Positions 15,929-24,065 of a stretch of DNA of 35,069 nucleotides are shown here, piece by piece. This stretch comes from Thermoplasmata archaeon. GTDB taxonomy: Archaea; Thermoplasmatota; Thermoplasmata; Lutacidiplasmatales; SKW197. Position 1 is the first letter of the stretch, and each line of letters begins with the position of its first letter. Under the pieces are notes generated by a model, which ran no database searches, was not told where the DNA came from, and was given only the letters and a program-made list of their open reading frames with translations. The DNA is taken from assembly GCA_038874435.1 (NCBI GenBank), contig JAVZCK010000020.1:1-35069 (forward strand). Direction: 5' to 3'. The position numbers and the translations under genes are program-made.

Positions 15929-18685
15929 TCAGTGTTTTTTCTTCTCTTTCCTCTCCTTGCCCAGTCGTAGCGCATAGAAACTTAACATCCCTGTAAGCAT
16001 CGCCCATACGAGGGTACTTTCAGGCACAGGTGCTGCCTCCGGAGACGCATCTTCCACTCCTGCACCACCATCTATTGGATATCCTGGTGTAGAGTCGTCC
16101 CAGTTGCTCCAGAAGTTATCAACGATTGTGTTTCCGTTTGTGGGTGGATTTTCATCGTACATCTGTGGAGTTCCAGAGACTCCTTTAGTCTGTTTGTTGT
16201 TCCAGAAGTTATTACAGGATATCACATTGTCAATAGAGCCAAAAGTGATGTTTATGGCATAGTCAGTATTGTTTGCAAAATTGTTGTAGGTTATTTCGTT
16301 CTGTTGAGAATTATTGATAAGTTTAATTCCAAATCGTGCATTTTCTGATATGTTATTGTTATAGATTTTATATGCAGAGGTACTGTCCATAAGCATACCC
16401 GTATAACTGCTCTGAATGTAACTACTAGAAATATTCCCGTTTGCTGTGTTATACAGAATTATTGCTGCCCCTTCTGTCGTAGTAGCATTGTAAAGCAAAG
16501 AATCAACTAAAACCCAGTATGATGTTGTATTTGCCACATAAACACAGTATTCTCCACCTGCAGCATCAATTTCCCAGCCAGAAATTACAAATGGCCTACT
16601 ACTTGTTCCATCCCCTGAGATAACACCGTTAGCAAGGGTGAAATCCGTATCACTTTCAATTCTTATTGCATCTCTTATCTTTCTGTTGCTAATTGGATAA
16701 AAATCAGCAGCCCCACCAGATCCATCTATTGGGTACGCAGCAGATGTGCCCCAGTTCCTTCTATCCCAGTTACTCCAATAGTTTCCCTCTAGAGATAGGT
16801 TCCATTTATTGCCAGTAACGGCGTCATATGCCTGACAACTTCCACTAACTCCTCGACTTGCTCCTCGATTTCCAATAAAGTGGTTGTGATGGATCGTGTT
16901 ACCTGTCGTACCGCTGTCTGTTAGATACACGCCATAGTTTGTATTATTACAAATTCGATTATAACTTATCAGATTATTCTTACTGTTTGTTTTTAGAAAA
17001 GTGCCATAGTTATTCTGAGATATGTTGTTGTTAGTCATTTGATTATTCATAGATGAGGACATATAAATTCCATATGAACCTCCTTGTAAGATTATGTTAT
17101 TGGTTATTGTGTTACTGTTTGACGACGTGAGATAGATATTTGCAAATGAATTGGCTGTAATCGTATTTTGAGATATTGAATTATTGGCAGAAAATGAGAA
17201 ATATATCCCATATGAATTCTCAGATAATTTGTTTAGTGTTATAGTGTTGTATACGCTTTCGCTTGAGTAAACTCCTGTGGTAGTTCCTGTTACATTGTTA
17301 TCTATTACCTGAGTGTATTGTGCATACATTAGAGCTATCCCGTACGTTGTACTCATTACAACATTATCTTCAACAGTGATCTGAAAGGAATTCTCTACAC
17401 TCACACCATAATAAGCGTTGTTCCAAAGTGTATTGCCACTGATGATATTAGAGAAAGAGCCAGAATATGCGTATATCCCATATCTGCAATTTGTGCAAAT
17501 GTTATTTTGGATTCTTCCATTTGTAACATTTGAAATTGCAATTCCTGCACCATACGGGTCTGTAATGTTCAGAGTAGCATTTGTCAGGTAGCAATATTGA
17601 ATTACGAAATATACATCTGTATTTGACACCCATATACAGTACGAGCCTCCATATCCATTTATATCGTAGTTTTCGATAACGTAGGGGTTTCTTGTTGTTC
17701 CATCGCCAGGCCAACCATTTTGCTGCGCCTGATTTGCAAAATCTGCGTTGCCGTTTATGTAAATCGGTGCATGTGGTGTGCCTTTTGCTTCCGTTCCAGC
17801 ACTTGTAGCCCGCAGTTGTCCCACACCACTCAGATACAAACTGAATATTGAGAATTTGGCATTCTCGCACCGCAACGCATTGTCCAGTTTGCACTCCATA
17901 TTCTGCCAGTCAATCATGTAGAAGTAAACTGCGTAGTCCTCGCCGATGCCAAGCAAGCTCTTGCCCGCCAATGTCTCCACCTGCTTTCCATTTGTTGCTG
18001 CAGCCACACTTTCTCCAATCACCCATGTCCACTCCTGCTGCACCACACCAGCAAAACTCAAAACACGGCTTGCCTCAATTTTTCCATTCTTGCCCAGAAT
18101 TTCTATGGCCTTCTCTGCACCCACTGCGAAATTCGGAGAGGGTTTGAAGCCAGTTGCTGCGTTATTGTCCGTGTCCACAAACACATAGGCCACATCCCTG
18201 CCATTTGCGTTTGGTATTGCCGTTTCCCTATGGTTTGCCACATACACTGGATTATCCGAGGGGGCTTCAACAATGTATCTGCCATCGCCAGCGAGCAGAT
18301 TACCATACACCTTCGCATAAAACGCCACATTCTTGCCCGTTTCTGCAGTTGCATACTCAGCAATGTCAATGTTCTCTGGCACGCTCACATCTCTTGCCTT
18401 CGTGGTCTTTTCAACGCCTTGCCAGTCCTCAAAACTGCCATCTATTTTGATGGCACCAGCATTGCTGCTTTGCCATGTGAGAAACGCAACAACACTTAGC
18501 ACAAGCATTGCAAGCACAAAAACAGCCAGAACTTTGCCATGATTTGGTTTTTCCTTCAATTTTCTTCCAGCCCTATATCCGTTTCCGTTGGTGAATCCAT
18601 TTGTCAACCCGTTTGTAAAACCACGGGTGTTGTCTCTGCCATTCCTCAATCCTATACTTTTTGTAGTTTTACTTTTCAATTCCAA
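15929..18685 (-). CDS. surface right-handed beta-helix protein with TNG repeats and CTERM-like anchor
   Basis: About 918 residues from the TTG at 18685. I prefer this start because TATA (18716-18726) and GGTGAG (18694-18689) precede it; the same frame is open to ATG 18787, which lies upstream of the TATA. Domains in order: a basic N-terminus with FTNGLTNGFTNGNG; one membrane segment (VLAVFVLAMLVLSVVAFL, about 45-62); a CBM9/DOMON-like beta domain beginning IDGSFEDW; then two NosD-like beta-helix blocks rich in N, S, Y and G (NNNIS, GIYFS and similar PbH1 turns). Each block is capped by a GNYWSNW or DNFWSNW motif and a Y-P-I-D-G segment. The C-terminus is APVPEST, a hydrophobic stretch, then KERKEKKKH, a tripartite sorting-signal layout. 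It is probably cell-surface and sugar-binding (inference). NosD proteins often pair with NosF/NosY ABC genes; a pair of that type lies at 24066-25833, but not adjacent. Confidence 0.85.
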   Translation of the reverse strand: MELKSKTTKSIGLRNGRDNTRGFTNGLTNGFTNGNGYRAGRKLKEKPNHGKVLAVFVLAMLVLSVVAFLTWQSSNAGAIKIDGSFEDWQGVEKTTKARDVSVPENIDIAEYATAETGKNVAFYAKVYGNLLAGDGRYIVEAPSDNPVYVANHRETAIPNANGRDVAYVFVDTDNNAATGFKPSPNFAVGAEKAIEILGKNGKIEASRVLSFAGVVQQEWTWVIGESVAAATNGKQVETLAGKSLLGIGEDYAVYFYMIDWQNMECKLDNALRCENAKFSIFSLYLSGVGQLRATSAGTEAKGTPHAPIYINGNADFANQAQQNGWPGDGTTRNPYVIENYDINGYGGSYCIWVSNTDVYFVIQYCYLTNATLNITDPYGAGIAISNVTNGRIQNNICTNCRYGIYAYSGSFSNIISGNTLWNNAYYGVSVENSFQITVEDNVVMSTTYGIALMYAQYTQVIDNNVTGTTTGVYSSESVYNTITLNKLSENSYGIYFSFSANNSISQNTITANSFANIYLTSSNSNTITNNIILQGGSYGIYMSSSMNNQMTNNNISQNNYGTFLKTNSKNNLISYNRICNNTNYGVYLTDSGTTGNTIHHNHFIGNRGASRGVSGSCQAYDAVTGNKWNLSLEGNYWSNWDRRNWGTSAAYPIDGSGGAADFYPISNRKIRDAIRIESDTDFTLANGVISGDGTSSRPFVISGWEIDAAGGEYCVYVANTTSYWVLVDSLLYNATTTEGAAIILYNTANGNISSSYIQSSYTGMLMDSTSAYKIYNNNISENARFGIKLINNSQQNEITYNNFANNTDYAINITFGSIDNVISCNNFWNNKQTKGVSGTPQMYDENPPTNGNTIVDNFWSNWDDSTPGYPIDGGAGVEDASPEAAPVPESTLVWAMLTGMLSFYALRLGKERKEKKKH

Positions 18686-18715
18686 TGTCTCACCGAATAC
18701 AGTAAAATAAGTTCT

Positions 18716-18726
18716 GATATATAAAC
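18716..18726 (-). promoter_or_regulatory. TATA box of the beta-helix surface protein
   Basis: On the minus strand GTTTATATATC is a strong archaeal TATA. Transcription should begin near 18695, downstream of the ATG at 18787, which is why the shorter TTG start is preferred. The region 18686-18835 holds the divergent promoters of this gene and of the aminotransferase. Confidence 0.6.
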
Positions 18727-18835
18727 TTTTAAGGTTAGCAATCACTAAATAAAATAAGAATGACAGGATTTTGCTATATGTACACATTTGAGAAATCTAT
18801 ATCTATACCGACAGTTTGGGGACATTGGTGATTGT

Positions 18836-19906
18836 ATGATACCACAGGCAAAGCCAGCAATTGGCGAGGAAGAAATCAACGCAGTGAGGGAAGTTTTGTT
18901 GAGCGGGAATCTTGCACAGGGTAAACTCGTTAAACAACTGGAGGAGGAATTTGCAAGATACATGGGAGTAAAGCATGCGATTGCTGTTGCAAATGGCACC
19001 TGTGCCCTGGAAATTGCACTTATGAGTGCAGGAATAAAGAAAGGTGAGGAAGTTATCACCACACCGTTTACATTTGTGGCTACTACAAACGCAATCTGCA
19101 TGATGGGGGCAAAGCCAGTTTATGCAGACATTGAACTTGATACTTTTAACATCTCACCTGCCTCAATAAGGAACCTCATCACAAAGAAAACAAGGGCGAT
19201 ACTGCCTGTGCATCTATATGGACTTCCAGCTAACATGGATGAAATAATGAAAATTGCATCAGAACACAACCTTCTTGTGGTTGAAGATGCCTGTCAGGCC
19301 CATGGAGCTACTGTGAATGGAAAATTTGTGGGAGGAATTGGACACATAGGTGCTTTTAGTTTCTATCCCACAAAAAACATGACTACTGGTGAGGGAGGAA
19401 TGATAACCACAAACAATGATGAGATGGCTGAAAAGGCAAGAATTCTCAGAAATCAGGGTCAGATTGCAAGGTATGAGTATTCAATGCTTGGTTACAATTA
19501 CAGGATGACTGACATTGGTGCGGCCATAGGGCTATGCCAGCTGAAAAAACTAACAGAGTTTAACAGAAGGCGGAAGGAGATTGCAAAGATGTACGATGAA
19601 AATCTAGCTGATGTTGTAAAACCACCTTTCGTGCCAGATGGATATGGCCATGTTTACCATCAATACACAATTCAGACAGAGAGAAGGGATGAACTGCGGG
19701 AGTATCTCACGAAAGCTGAAATTGGCACTGGAATTTACTACCCAAAGCTACTTTATGAATACCCACACCTCAGCAAATACCGAAAAAAATGCCAGAATGC
19801 AGAAAAAGTGAAAAACACATGCCTCTCGCTCCCCATCTTCCCACTGCTCTCAGATGCAGAGGTGCAGACAGTTGTGAATACAATTCGGAGATTCTATGGA
19901 AGGTAG
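18836..19906 (+). CDS. DegT/DnrJ/EryC1/StrS family sugar aminotransferase
   Basis: About 356 residues from ATG 18836. PLP-dependent transaminase acting on a keto-sugar nucleotide, making amino-sugars for surface glycans; the exact substrate is unknown. Visible motifs: SGNLAQGKLVKQLEEEFA, VANGTCALEIAL, VEDACQAHGA (PLP-binding Asp), the Schiff-base lysine in FYPTKNMTTGEGGM, and GYNYRMTDIGAAIG. The start MIPQAKPAIGEEEI matches the family, and the 16 upstream residues in the open frame look non-coding. CTATATCTAT near 18797-18806 may be the TATA. The end overlaps rsmA by 11 nt. Confidence 0.9.
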   Translation: MIPQAKPAIGEEEINAVREVLLSGNLAQGKLVKQLEEEFARYMGVKHAIAVANGTCALEIALMSAGIKKGEEVITTPFTFVATTNAICMMGAKPVYADIELDTFNISPASIRNLITKKTRAILPVHLYGLPANMDEIMKIASEHNLLVVEDACQAHGATVNGKFVGGIGHIGAFSFYPTKNMTTGEGGMITTNNDEMAEKARILRNQGQIARYEYSMLGYNYRMTDIGAAIGLCQLKKLTEFNRRRKEIAKMYDENLADVVKPPFVPDGYGHVYHQYTIQTERRDELREYLTKAEIGTGIYYPKLLYEYPHLSKYRKKCQNAEKVKNTCLSLPIFPLLSDAEVQTVVNTIRRFYGR

Positions 19907-20693
19907 GGTCAGAGCAAAGAAGGCATTGTCCCAGCATTTTTTGAAGGATAAAAGGGTGCTGGAGAGAATAGTTGGGTATGCAGACCTGAATAAAAAGGAC
20001 ATCGTATTAGAGATAGGTGCAGGTACTGGTTTGCTCACCCAGGCAATCTGCGAAACAGGTGCAGAAGTTATTGCAGTGGAAAAAGACCAATCGCTTGTGA
20101 CCGCCTATCTTAAACCCTTAGAAAAAAATTACGGTAACCTGAAAGTGATAGAGGGAGATGCATTGAAGGTTGAGTTGCCAGCATTTACGAAAATTGTTTC
20201 AAATCTCCCCTACAGAATTTCTTCAGAAATCACATTCAAGATTCTCGAGTACAAATTCCAAAGGGGCGTGTTAATGTATCAGCGAGAATTTGCGGAGCGG
20301 ATGTGTGCTGTGGCTGGTGAGCCAAGTTACGGGCGACTATCCGTTAATGTTTACTGTAAGGCGGATTGCGAAATTCTGGAAATTGTGCCCAGAGGTGCAT
20401 TTTACCCTGTACCGAAGGTAGAGTCAGCCATTGTTCAGTTGACTCCGAGAAACAAGCCACCATTCAAGATTGCAAACACTGAAATTTTCGCACGCCTTGT
20501 GGATGTGGCTTTCCAGCACCGAAGAAAAAAAATTGGCACAATTCTTGCCAAGCACTGGAAAAATGAAGATGAGGTGCTGATTGAATTTTTAAGAGCAAAA
20601 AACTACTATAACAAAAGACCAGAAGAACTTTCTCCAGAGGACTTTGGGGAGATTGCGAATTGGATTGCAGGGAGGAGAGAGAAGAAGAAATAG
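19896..20693 (+). CDS. rsmA: 16S rRNA N6,N6-dimethyladenosine transferase RsmA/Dim1
   Basis: 265 residues. Dimethylates two adjacent adenosines near the 3' end of 16S rRNA during small-subunit maturation. It opens KKALSQHFLKD, the family signature. SAM-binding motif I is LEIGAGTG (about 40-47), the acidic ribose-binding residue is in AVEKD, and the catalytic motif is SNLPYRISS (about 105-113), followed by the C-terminal helical domain. The ATG lies 11 nt inside the end of the aminotransferase gene, so the two are likely co-translated. It converges with the GMP synthase gene 5 nt away. Confidence 0.95.
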   Translation: MEGRVRAKKALSQHFLKDKRVLERIVGYADLNKKDIVLEIGAGTGLLTQAICETGAEVIAVEKDQSLVTAYLKPLEKNYGNLKVIEGDALKVELPAFTKIVSNLPYRISSEITFKILEYKFQRGVLMYQREFAERMCAVAGEPSYGRLSVNVYCKADCEILEIVPRGAFYPVPKVESAIVQLTPRNKPPFKIANTEIFARLVDVAFQHRRKKIGTILAKHWKNEDEVLIEFLRAKNYYNKRPEELSPEDFGEIANWIAGRREKKK

Positions 20694-20698
20694 GTGAA

Positions 20699-21265
20699 TT
20701 ACCGCTTGCACACCTTCATAAAATTTCTGAAAATTTGCTCGCCGTACTGTGTGTGCTCAACCTCAGGGTGAAACTGGACGCCGAATATGGGTCTCTCCCT
20801 GTGTTTCATCGCCTCTACCTTGCAATTCTCAGAGTGGGCGACAATCTCCAGGACTTCGGGTACCACTTGCACCTCATCATTGTGCGACTCCCAGGCGATA
20901 AATTTCTCAGGAATGCCATCAAAAAGTTCTGAGTGTTTATCAACTGTGACTTCAACCTTTCCGTAGGCAGGCACTTTCGCTGGCCCTGCACTTCCACCAA
21001 AGTGAATTGCGATGTACTGGTGTCCCACACAAATTCCCAGAATTGGAATTGACAGTTTCTGGAGATAATCTCCCACATTTCCAAGCTTCTGCATCTCACT
21101 TCCAATTCTCGGTGCACCACCAGAGAGCACTAGACCATCTGCATCTGCAATCTTCTCTGTCTCTGTAGTGTTTGGTACAATTTTGGTGTCTGCACCAATG
21201 TATTTCAGCACCCTCCATTCTCTGTGGGTCCACTGACCTCCATTGTCTATCACATAAATTTTCAT
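20699..21265 (-). CDS. guaAA: GMP synthase glutaminase subunit A
   Basis: 188 residues, a class I glutamine amidotransferase that supplies ammonia to the separate synthetase subunit for XMP to GMP; the split enzyme is usual in archaea. The nucleophile is the Cys in GICVGHQ (about residue 78), and the His and Glu of the triad are in GVQFHPEVEHT (about 166-170). It opens KIYVIDNGGQWTHR, typical of archaeal GuaAA. The synthetase subunit is not in this window. The start overlaps the stop of the upstream membrane protein by 4 nt (ATGA). Confidence 0.95.
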   Translation of the reverse strand: MKIYVIDNGGQWTHREWRVLKYIGADTKIVPNTTETEKIADADGLVLSGGAPRIGSEMQKLGNVGDYLQKLSIPILGICVGHQYIAIHFGGSAGPAKVPAYGKVEVTVDKHSELFDGIPEKFIAWESHNDEVQVVPEVLEIVAHSENCKVEAMKHRERPIFGVQFHPEVEHTQYGEQIFRNFMKVCKR

Positions 21266-21603
21266 TTTTTCAAGCCCTCCTTGAGTTCCTGGAGTTCCTT
21301 CTCAATTTTTTCAGTTCTAGCTGAAATTTTATGGACTTCATCAGCCACCTTTAAAATCTCCTCCTCATAAGGTGTGAACCCTCTAGATGTGAACACTCTG
21401 TATGCTATGAAAACACCCACAAAAAGTGCACCAACCACTGCAAGAATTGCAATCATTGTGATGCCGAAGACAAAGCCCCATGGATTGTTTATTATACGAT
21501 CAAGCCGCACGATGCCTGCAAGTTGCCCTATCTCAAGTATAATCAGAAATATCATCAGGCCGAGCCATATCAATGTCAATCTGTTGATTTTCATTTTTAC
21601 CAC
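21262..21603 (-). CDS. small two-TM membrane protein with coiled-coil tail
   Basis: 113 residues. Two hydrophobic segments (about 9-31 and 42-68) are followed by a charged helical tail (about 78-113: ISARTEKIEKELQELKEGL) likely to be cytoplasmic and coiled. I do not recognise the family. It lies between another membrane protein and guaAA, with overlaps at both ends (7 nt and 4 nt), so all three are probably made from one message. Confidence 0.7.
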   Translation of the reverse strand: MVKMKINRLTLIWLGLMIFLIILEIGQLAGIVRLDRIINNPWGFVFGITMIAILAVVGALFVGVFIAYRVFTSRGFTPYEEEILKVADEVHKISARTEKIEKELQELKEGLKK

Positions 21604-22070
21604 CGTCTCTCCATTGCCAGAGGAAAAGGAAATTCTTCTGAACGCATTTCCTGACTTGTGCCATCTCTCGTTCGCTCTATGGTTATGGTGTCAATGGTCT
21701 CTTTAAATGCAAGACGAATTATAATTTCTCCATCATAAATTGCATTAGCATCCAGCATTACTGTAACATTTAGTTTGAAAGCGAGCCAGGTAGTGTTGAC
21801 AAGGCCCGCACAGGTGTTGTTGAACACAGTTTCTACGGTCTCATTTGTGGTGAGGTTTGTCAGGTTCATATAGATTGACTTAAAGCGGACATTTGTTGCA
21901 ATGCTGTAAACATACACCCGAAACTCTTTTGAGGTGTTCAGATAATCAATCACCATGGAAGGATTTTCGTAGAAGATTACTGGTGGTTCTGGTGTAAAAA
22001 AGAAAGGTGTGAACACTACTACAGATAGCATGAGGAGCAAACTTCCAGCCATCAGTACATTTTGATGCAT
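21597..22070 (-). CDS. membrane-anchored extracellular protein, unknown
   Basis: 157 residues. An N-terminal hydrophobic segment (about 8-26) is an uncleaved anchor or signal. The remaining 130 residues look beta-rich and carry several N-x-T/S sequons (NLT, NTT, NVT), as expected for an exported domain. No family recognised. It is the first gene of the guaAA operon; GATTTTAAG on the minus strand (22096-22104) sits about 30 nt upstream of the ATG. Confidence 0.7.
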   Translation of the reverse strand: MHQNVLMAGSLLLMLSVVVFTPFFFTPEPPVIFYENPSMVIDYLNTSKEFRVYVYSIATNVRFKSIYMNLTNLTTNETVETVFNNTCAGLVNTTWLAFKLNVTVMLDANAIYDGEIIIRLAFKETIDTITIERTRDGTSQEMRSEEFPFPLAMERRW

Positions 22071-22095
22071 TCAAGGGGATATTGGGGGAGAGGTA

Positions 22096-22104
22096 CTTAA
22101 AATC
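22096..22104 (-). promoter_or_regulatory. TATA-like element for the guaAA operon
   Basis: On the minus strand GATTTTAAG lies 26-34 nt before the ATG at 22070. It shares the 93-nt divergent intergenic region with the promoter of the FKBP gene. Confidence 0.4.
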
Positions 22105-22124
22105 TACGGATGGCTTTGCGTTAA

Positions 22125-22133
22125 ATTTATATC
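22125..22133 (+). promoter_or_regulatory. TATA box of the FKBP gene
   Basis: ATTTATATC lies 31-39 nt upstream of the ATG at 22164, giving a leader of roughly 8-10 nt, with GGTG at 22155-22158 as a weak RBS. Confidence 0.5.
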
Positions 22134-22163
22134 TTTCAGCACTATGGCACGCTTGGTGCGTCC

Positions 22164-23036
22164 ATGCAAACAAAATGGTATGCTGTAATTGCGGTTGTAC
22201 TGTTGGTTGCTGCAGCCGCAGGTGGCTACTACTGGTACACCACGCAACAGAAAACTGAGGAAAAGAAAGAAGTTTATGTGGAGCCAGAAGACAAAGTAGC
22301 GGTGGATTACATAGGCAGGTTTGTGGATTTGAGCGTTTTCGACACCTCCATGTACTCTGTGGCAATAGACAATGTGAGTTATCCCAAATCCCCTGCCTTC
22401 AACATGCGAGAGCCAAGTGCGTATGTGCCTCTAAAAGTGAAAGTAGGCACTTCCACAGAAGGAGAATACATTACCGTGATTGAGGGATTCAGGGAGGCAT
22501 TAATTGGAATGAAGGTAGGAGACACAAGGACTGCAATTATTCCCCCTGAAAAGGGCTACGGGTTCAAGGATGCATCACTCGTGGTTGAAAAGCCATTGAT
22601 TGAAACCATTCCCGTGAGATATGAATGGAATGAGTCAAAGTTTACTGACTACTACGGTAAATCGCCAATGGATGGTCTCGTTATAAAAGACCCGAAGTGG
22701 GGCTGGAATGTGACGGTGTTTGCTGCCTATGAAAACAAAGTAGTGTTCCACTTCACGCCAAATGTAGGCGAAATCGTTAGTCCATTTGGCTGGGAGATTA
22801 AGGTGTTGAGCATAGACAGTACAGCAAACAATGGCAATGGAGAAATAAAAATCCAGCATCTGATAAAGCCCTCGCAGGTAAACAGAATTCATGCAAAGGA
22901 CTTCCAATACAGGGATTTCTACCTCATCGGACTTAACCCTGAAAAAGGCACCTTCACAATTGACTACAACGAACAGGTTAGAGGGAACACGCTGATATTT
23001 ACTATCACAGTGCTGAACATCACGAAGAATGCATGA
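22164..23036 (+). CDS. membrane-anchored FKBP-type peptidyl-prolyl isomerase
   Basis: 290 residues. An N-terminal membrane anchor (about 6-26, with Ala/Val/Leu repeats and GGYYWY) leads into an FKBP domain of the SlyD-like archaeal type: DKVAVDYIGRF, VFDTS, VIEGFREALIGMKVGDT, then IPPEKGYG (about residues 45-140). The flap holds an inserted domain and a long C-terminal region (about 150-290) of beta character. Probably assists folding of exported proteins outside the membrane (inference from anchor plus domain). Its TGA overlaps the ATG of the E1-like gene by 4 nt (ATGA), so the pair is translationally coupled. Confidence 0.88.
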   Translation: MQTKWYAVIAVVLLVAAAAGGYYWYTTQQKTEEKKEVYVEPEDKVAVDYIGRFVDLSVFDTSMYSVAIDNVSYPKSPAFNMREPSAYVPLKVKVGTSTEGEYITVIEGFREALIGMKVGDTRTAIIPPEKGYGFKDASLVVEKPLIETIPVRYEWNESKFTDYYGKSPMDGLVIKDPKWGWNVTVFAAYENKVVFHFTPNVGEIVSPFGWEIKVLSIDSTANNGNGEIKIQHLIKPSQVNRIHAKDFQYRDFYLIGLNPEKGTFTIDYNEQVRGNTLIFTITVLNITKNA

Positions 23037-24034
23037 ACCAAAATGAAAGATATGCAAGGCACATAATTCTTAGGGAGATTGGAAAGGAAGGGCAGGAGAA
23101 GCTTAGCAAGGTATCCGTTGCAGTTGTTGGTGCAGGTGCGCTTGGCAATGCGTGTGCGAATCTGCTGGCAAGAGCAGGTTTTGGAAAAATAAGAATCATA
23201 GACAGGGATTTGGTTGAGACCACAAATCTCCAGCGTCAGATTCTCTACACTGAGAAGGATGTAGGCAAGGCAAAGGCAGAGGTGCTTGCCAAACATCTCA
23301 TGAGAATTAACAGTGAAATCAAAGTAGAGGGAGTTGTCGGCGATTTCAATTCCAGCAATGGAGAGAGTTTACTTGAGGGGATGGATGTAGTCATGGATTG
23401 CACGGATAATCTCGCCACTCGATTTTTGCTCAACGACATCTGTGTCAAGCACAGCATCCCTTGGATTTATGCAGGAGTGCTTGGAACATCTGGTATGACC
23501 TACAATGTGGTTCCAGGTGGTCCCTGCTTCCGCTGCATTTTTCCAGCAATGCCCAGGACACCTTTACCAACCTGCGAAACTGCAGGAATTTTAAACACTG
23601 TGCCTGTGTTATTTGGTTGTATCCAGGTAACTGAAGCCATGAAGATTGTGCTTGATAAAGAACAAAGGAAAACTCTTGCGTTTGTTGACCTCTGGAATTT
23701 TGAAATTCAGGAAATTGAGGTGAGCCAGAATCCTGAATGTAAAACATGCAAAAAGCATGAGTTTGAGTTTCTGGATAACAAGTCCGAACAGATCGTGCGG
23801 CTCTGTGGCTCCAGTTCCGTGTATTTTCTACCAGGGCAGAAAAAGAGAATGAACATGAGAGAGATGAAGGAGAAGCTGGAGAAGGTGGGGGAGGTGAAGC
23901 AGGTTGGCAGAATTCTCAAGGTAAAGGTGGAGGGCTGGGCAATCACACTGTTCCCAGATGGTGGTGCTATTATAAATGGTACGGACTCAATTGAGGTTGC
24001 GAAAAGTGTTTATGCAAAGTATATTGGTATGTGA
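23033..24034 (+). CDS. ThiF/MoeB/HesA family E1-like adenylyltransferase
   Basis: 333 residues. Activates the C-terminal glycine of a ubiquitin-fold sulfur carrier (MoaD, ThiS or SAMP type) by adenylation; the partner cannot be told from sequence. Family motifs: the opening RYARHIILREIG, the nucleotide-binding VVGAGALGN (about 29-37), the D and R residues in DRDLVETTNLQRQ, and MDCTDN. The Zn-binding pairs are CFRC (about 164) and CKTC (about 237). The candidate catalytic Cys is in PTCETAGILNTVP. A C-terminal extra domain (about 255-333), mixed alpha/beta and ending GGAIINGTD, is not part of the minimal MoeB fold. No MoaD/ThiS gene lies in this window. Confidence 0.9.
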   Translation: MNQNERYARHIILREIGKEGQEKLSKVSVAVVGAGALGNACANLLARAGFGKIRIIDRDLVETTNLQRQILYTEKDVGKAKAEVLAKHLMRINSEIKVEGVVGDFNSSNGESLLEGMDVVMDCTDNLATRFLLNDICVKHSIPWIYAGVLGTSGMTYNVVPGGPCFRCIFPAMPRTPLPTCETAGILNTVPVLFGCIQVTEAMKIVLDKEQRKTLAFVDLWNFEIQEIEVSQNPECKTCKKHEFEFLDNKSEQIVRLCGSSSVYFLPGQKKRMNMREMKEKLEKVGEVKQVGRILKVKVEGWAITLFPDGGAIINGTDSIEVAKSVYAKYIGM

Positions 24035-24065
24035 TCAGTTTTAAGATTACACACTCTAACCAATC

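Noticed and set aside
18686-18787. N-terminal extension of the beta-helix protein to ATG 18787.
   Set aside because: The TATA box at 18716-18726 lies within it, so the transcript should start downstream. The RBS-preceded TTG at 18685 fits better.
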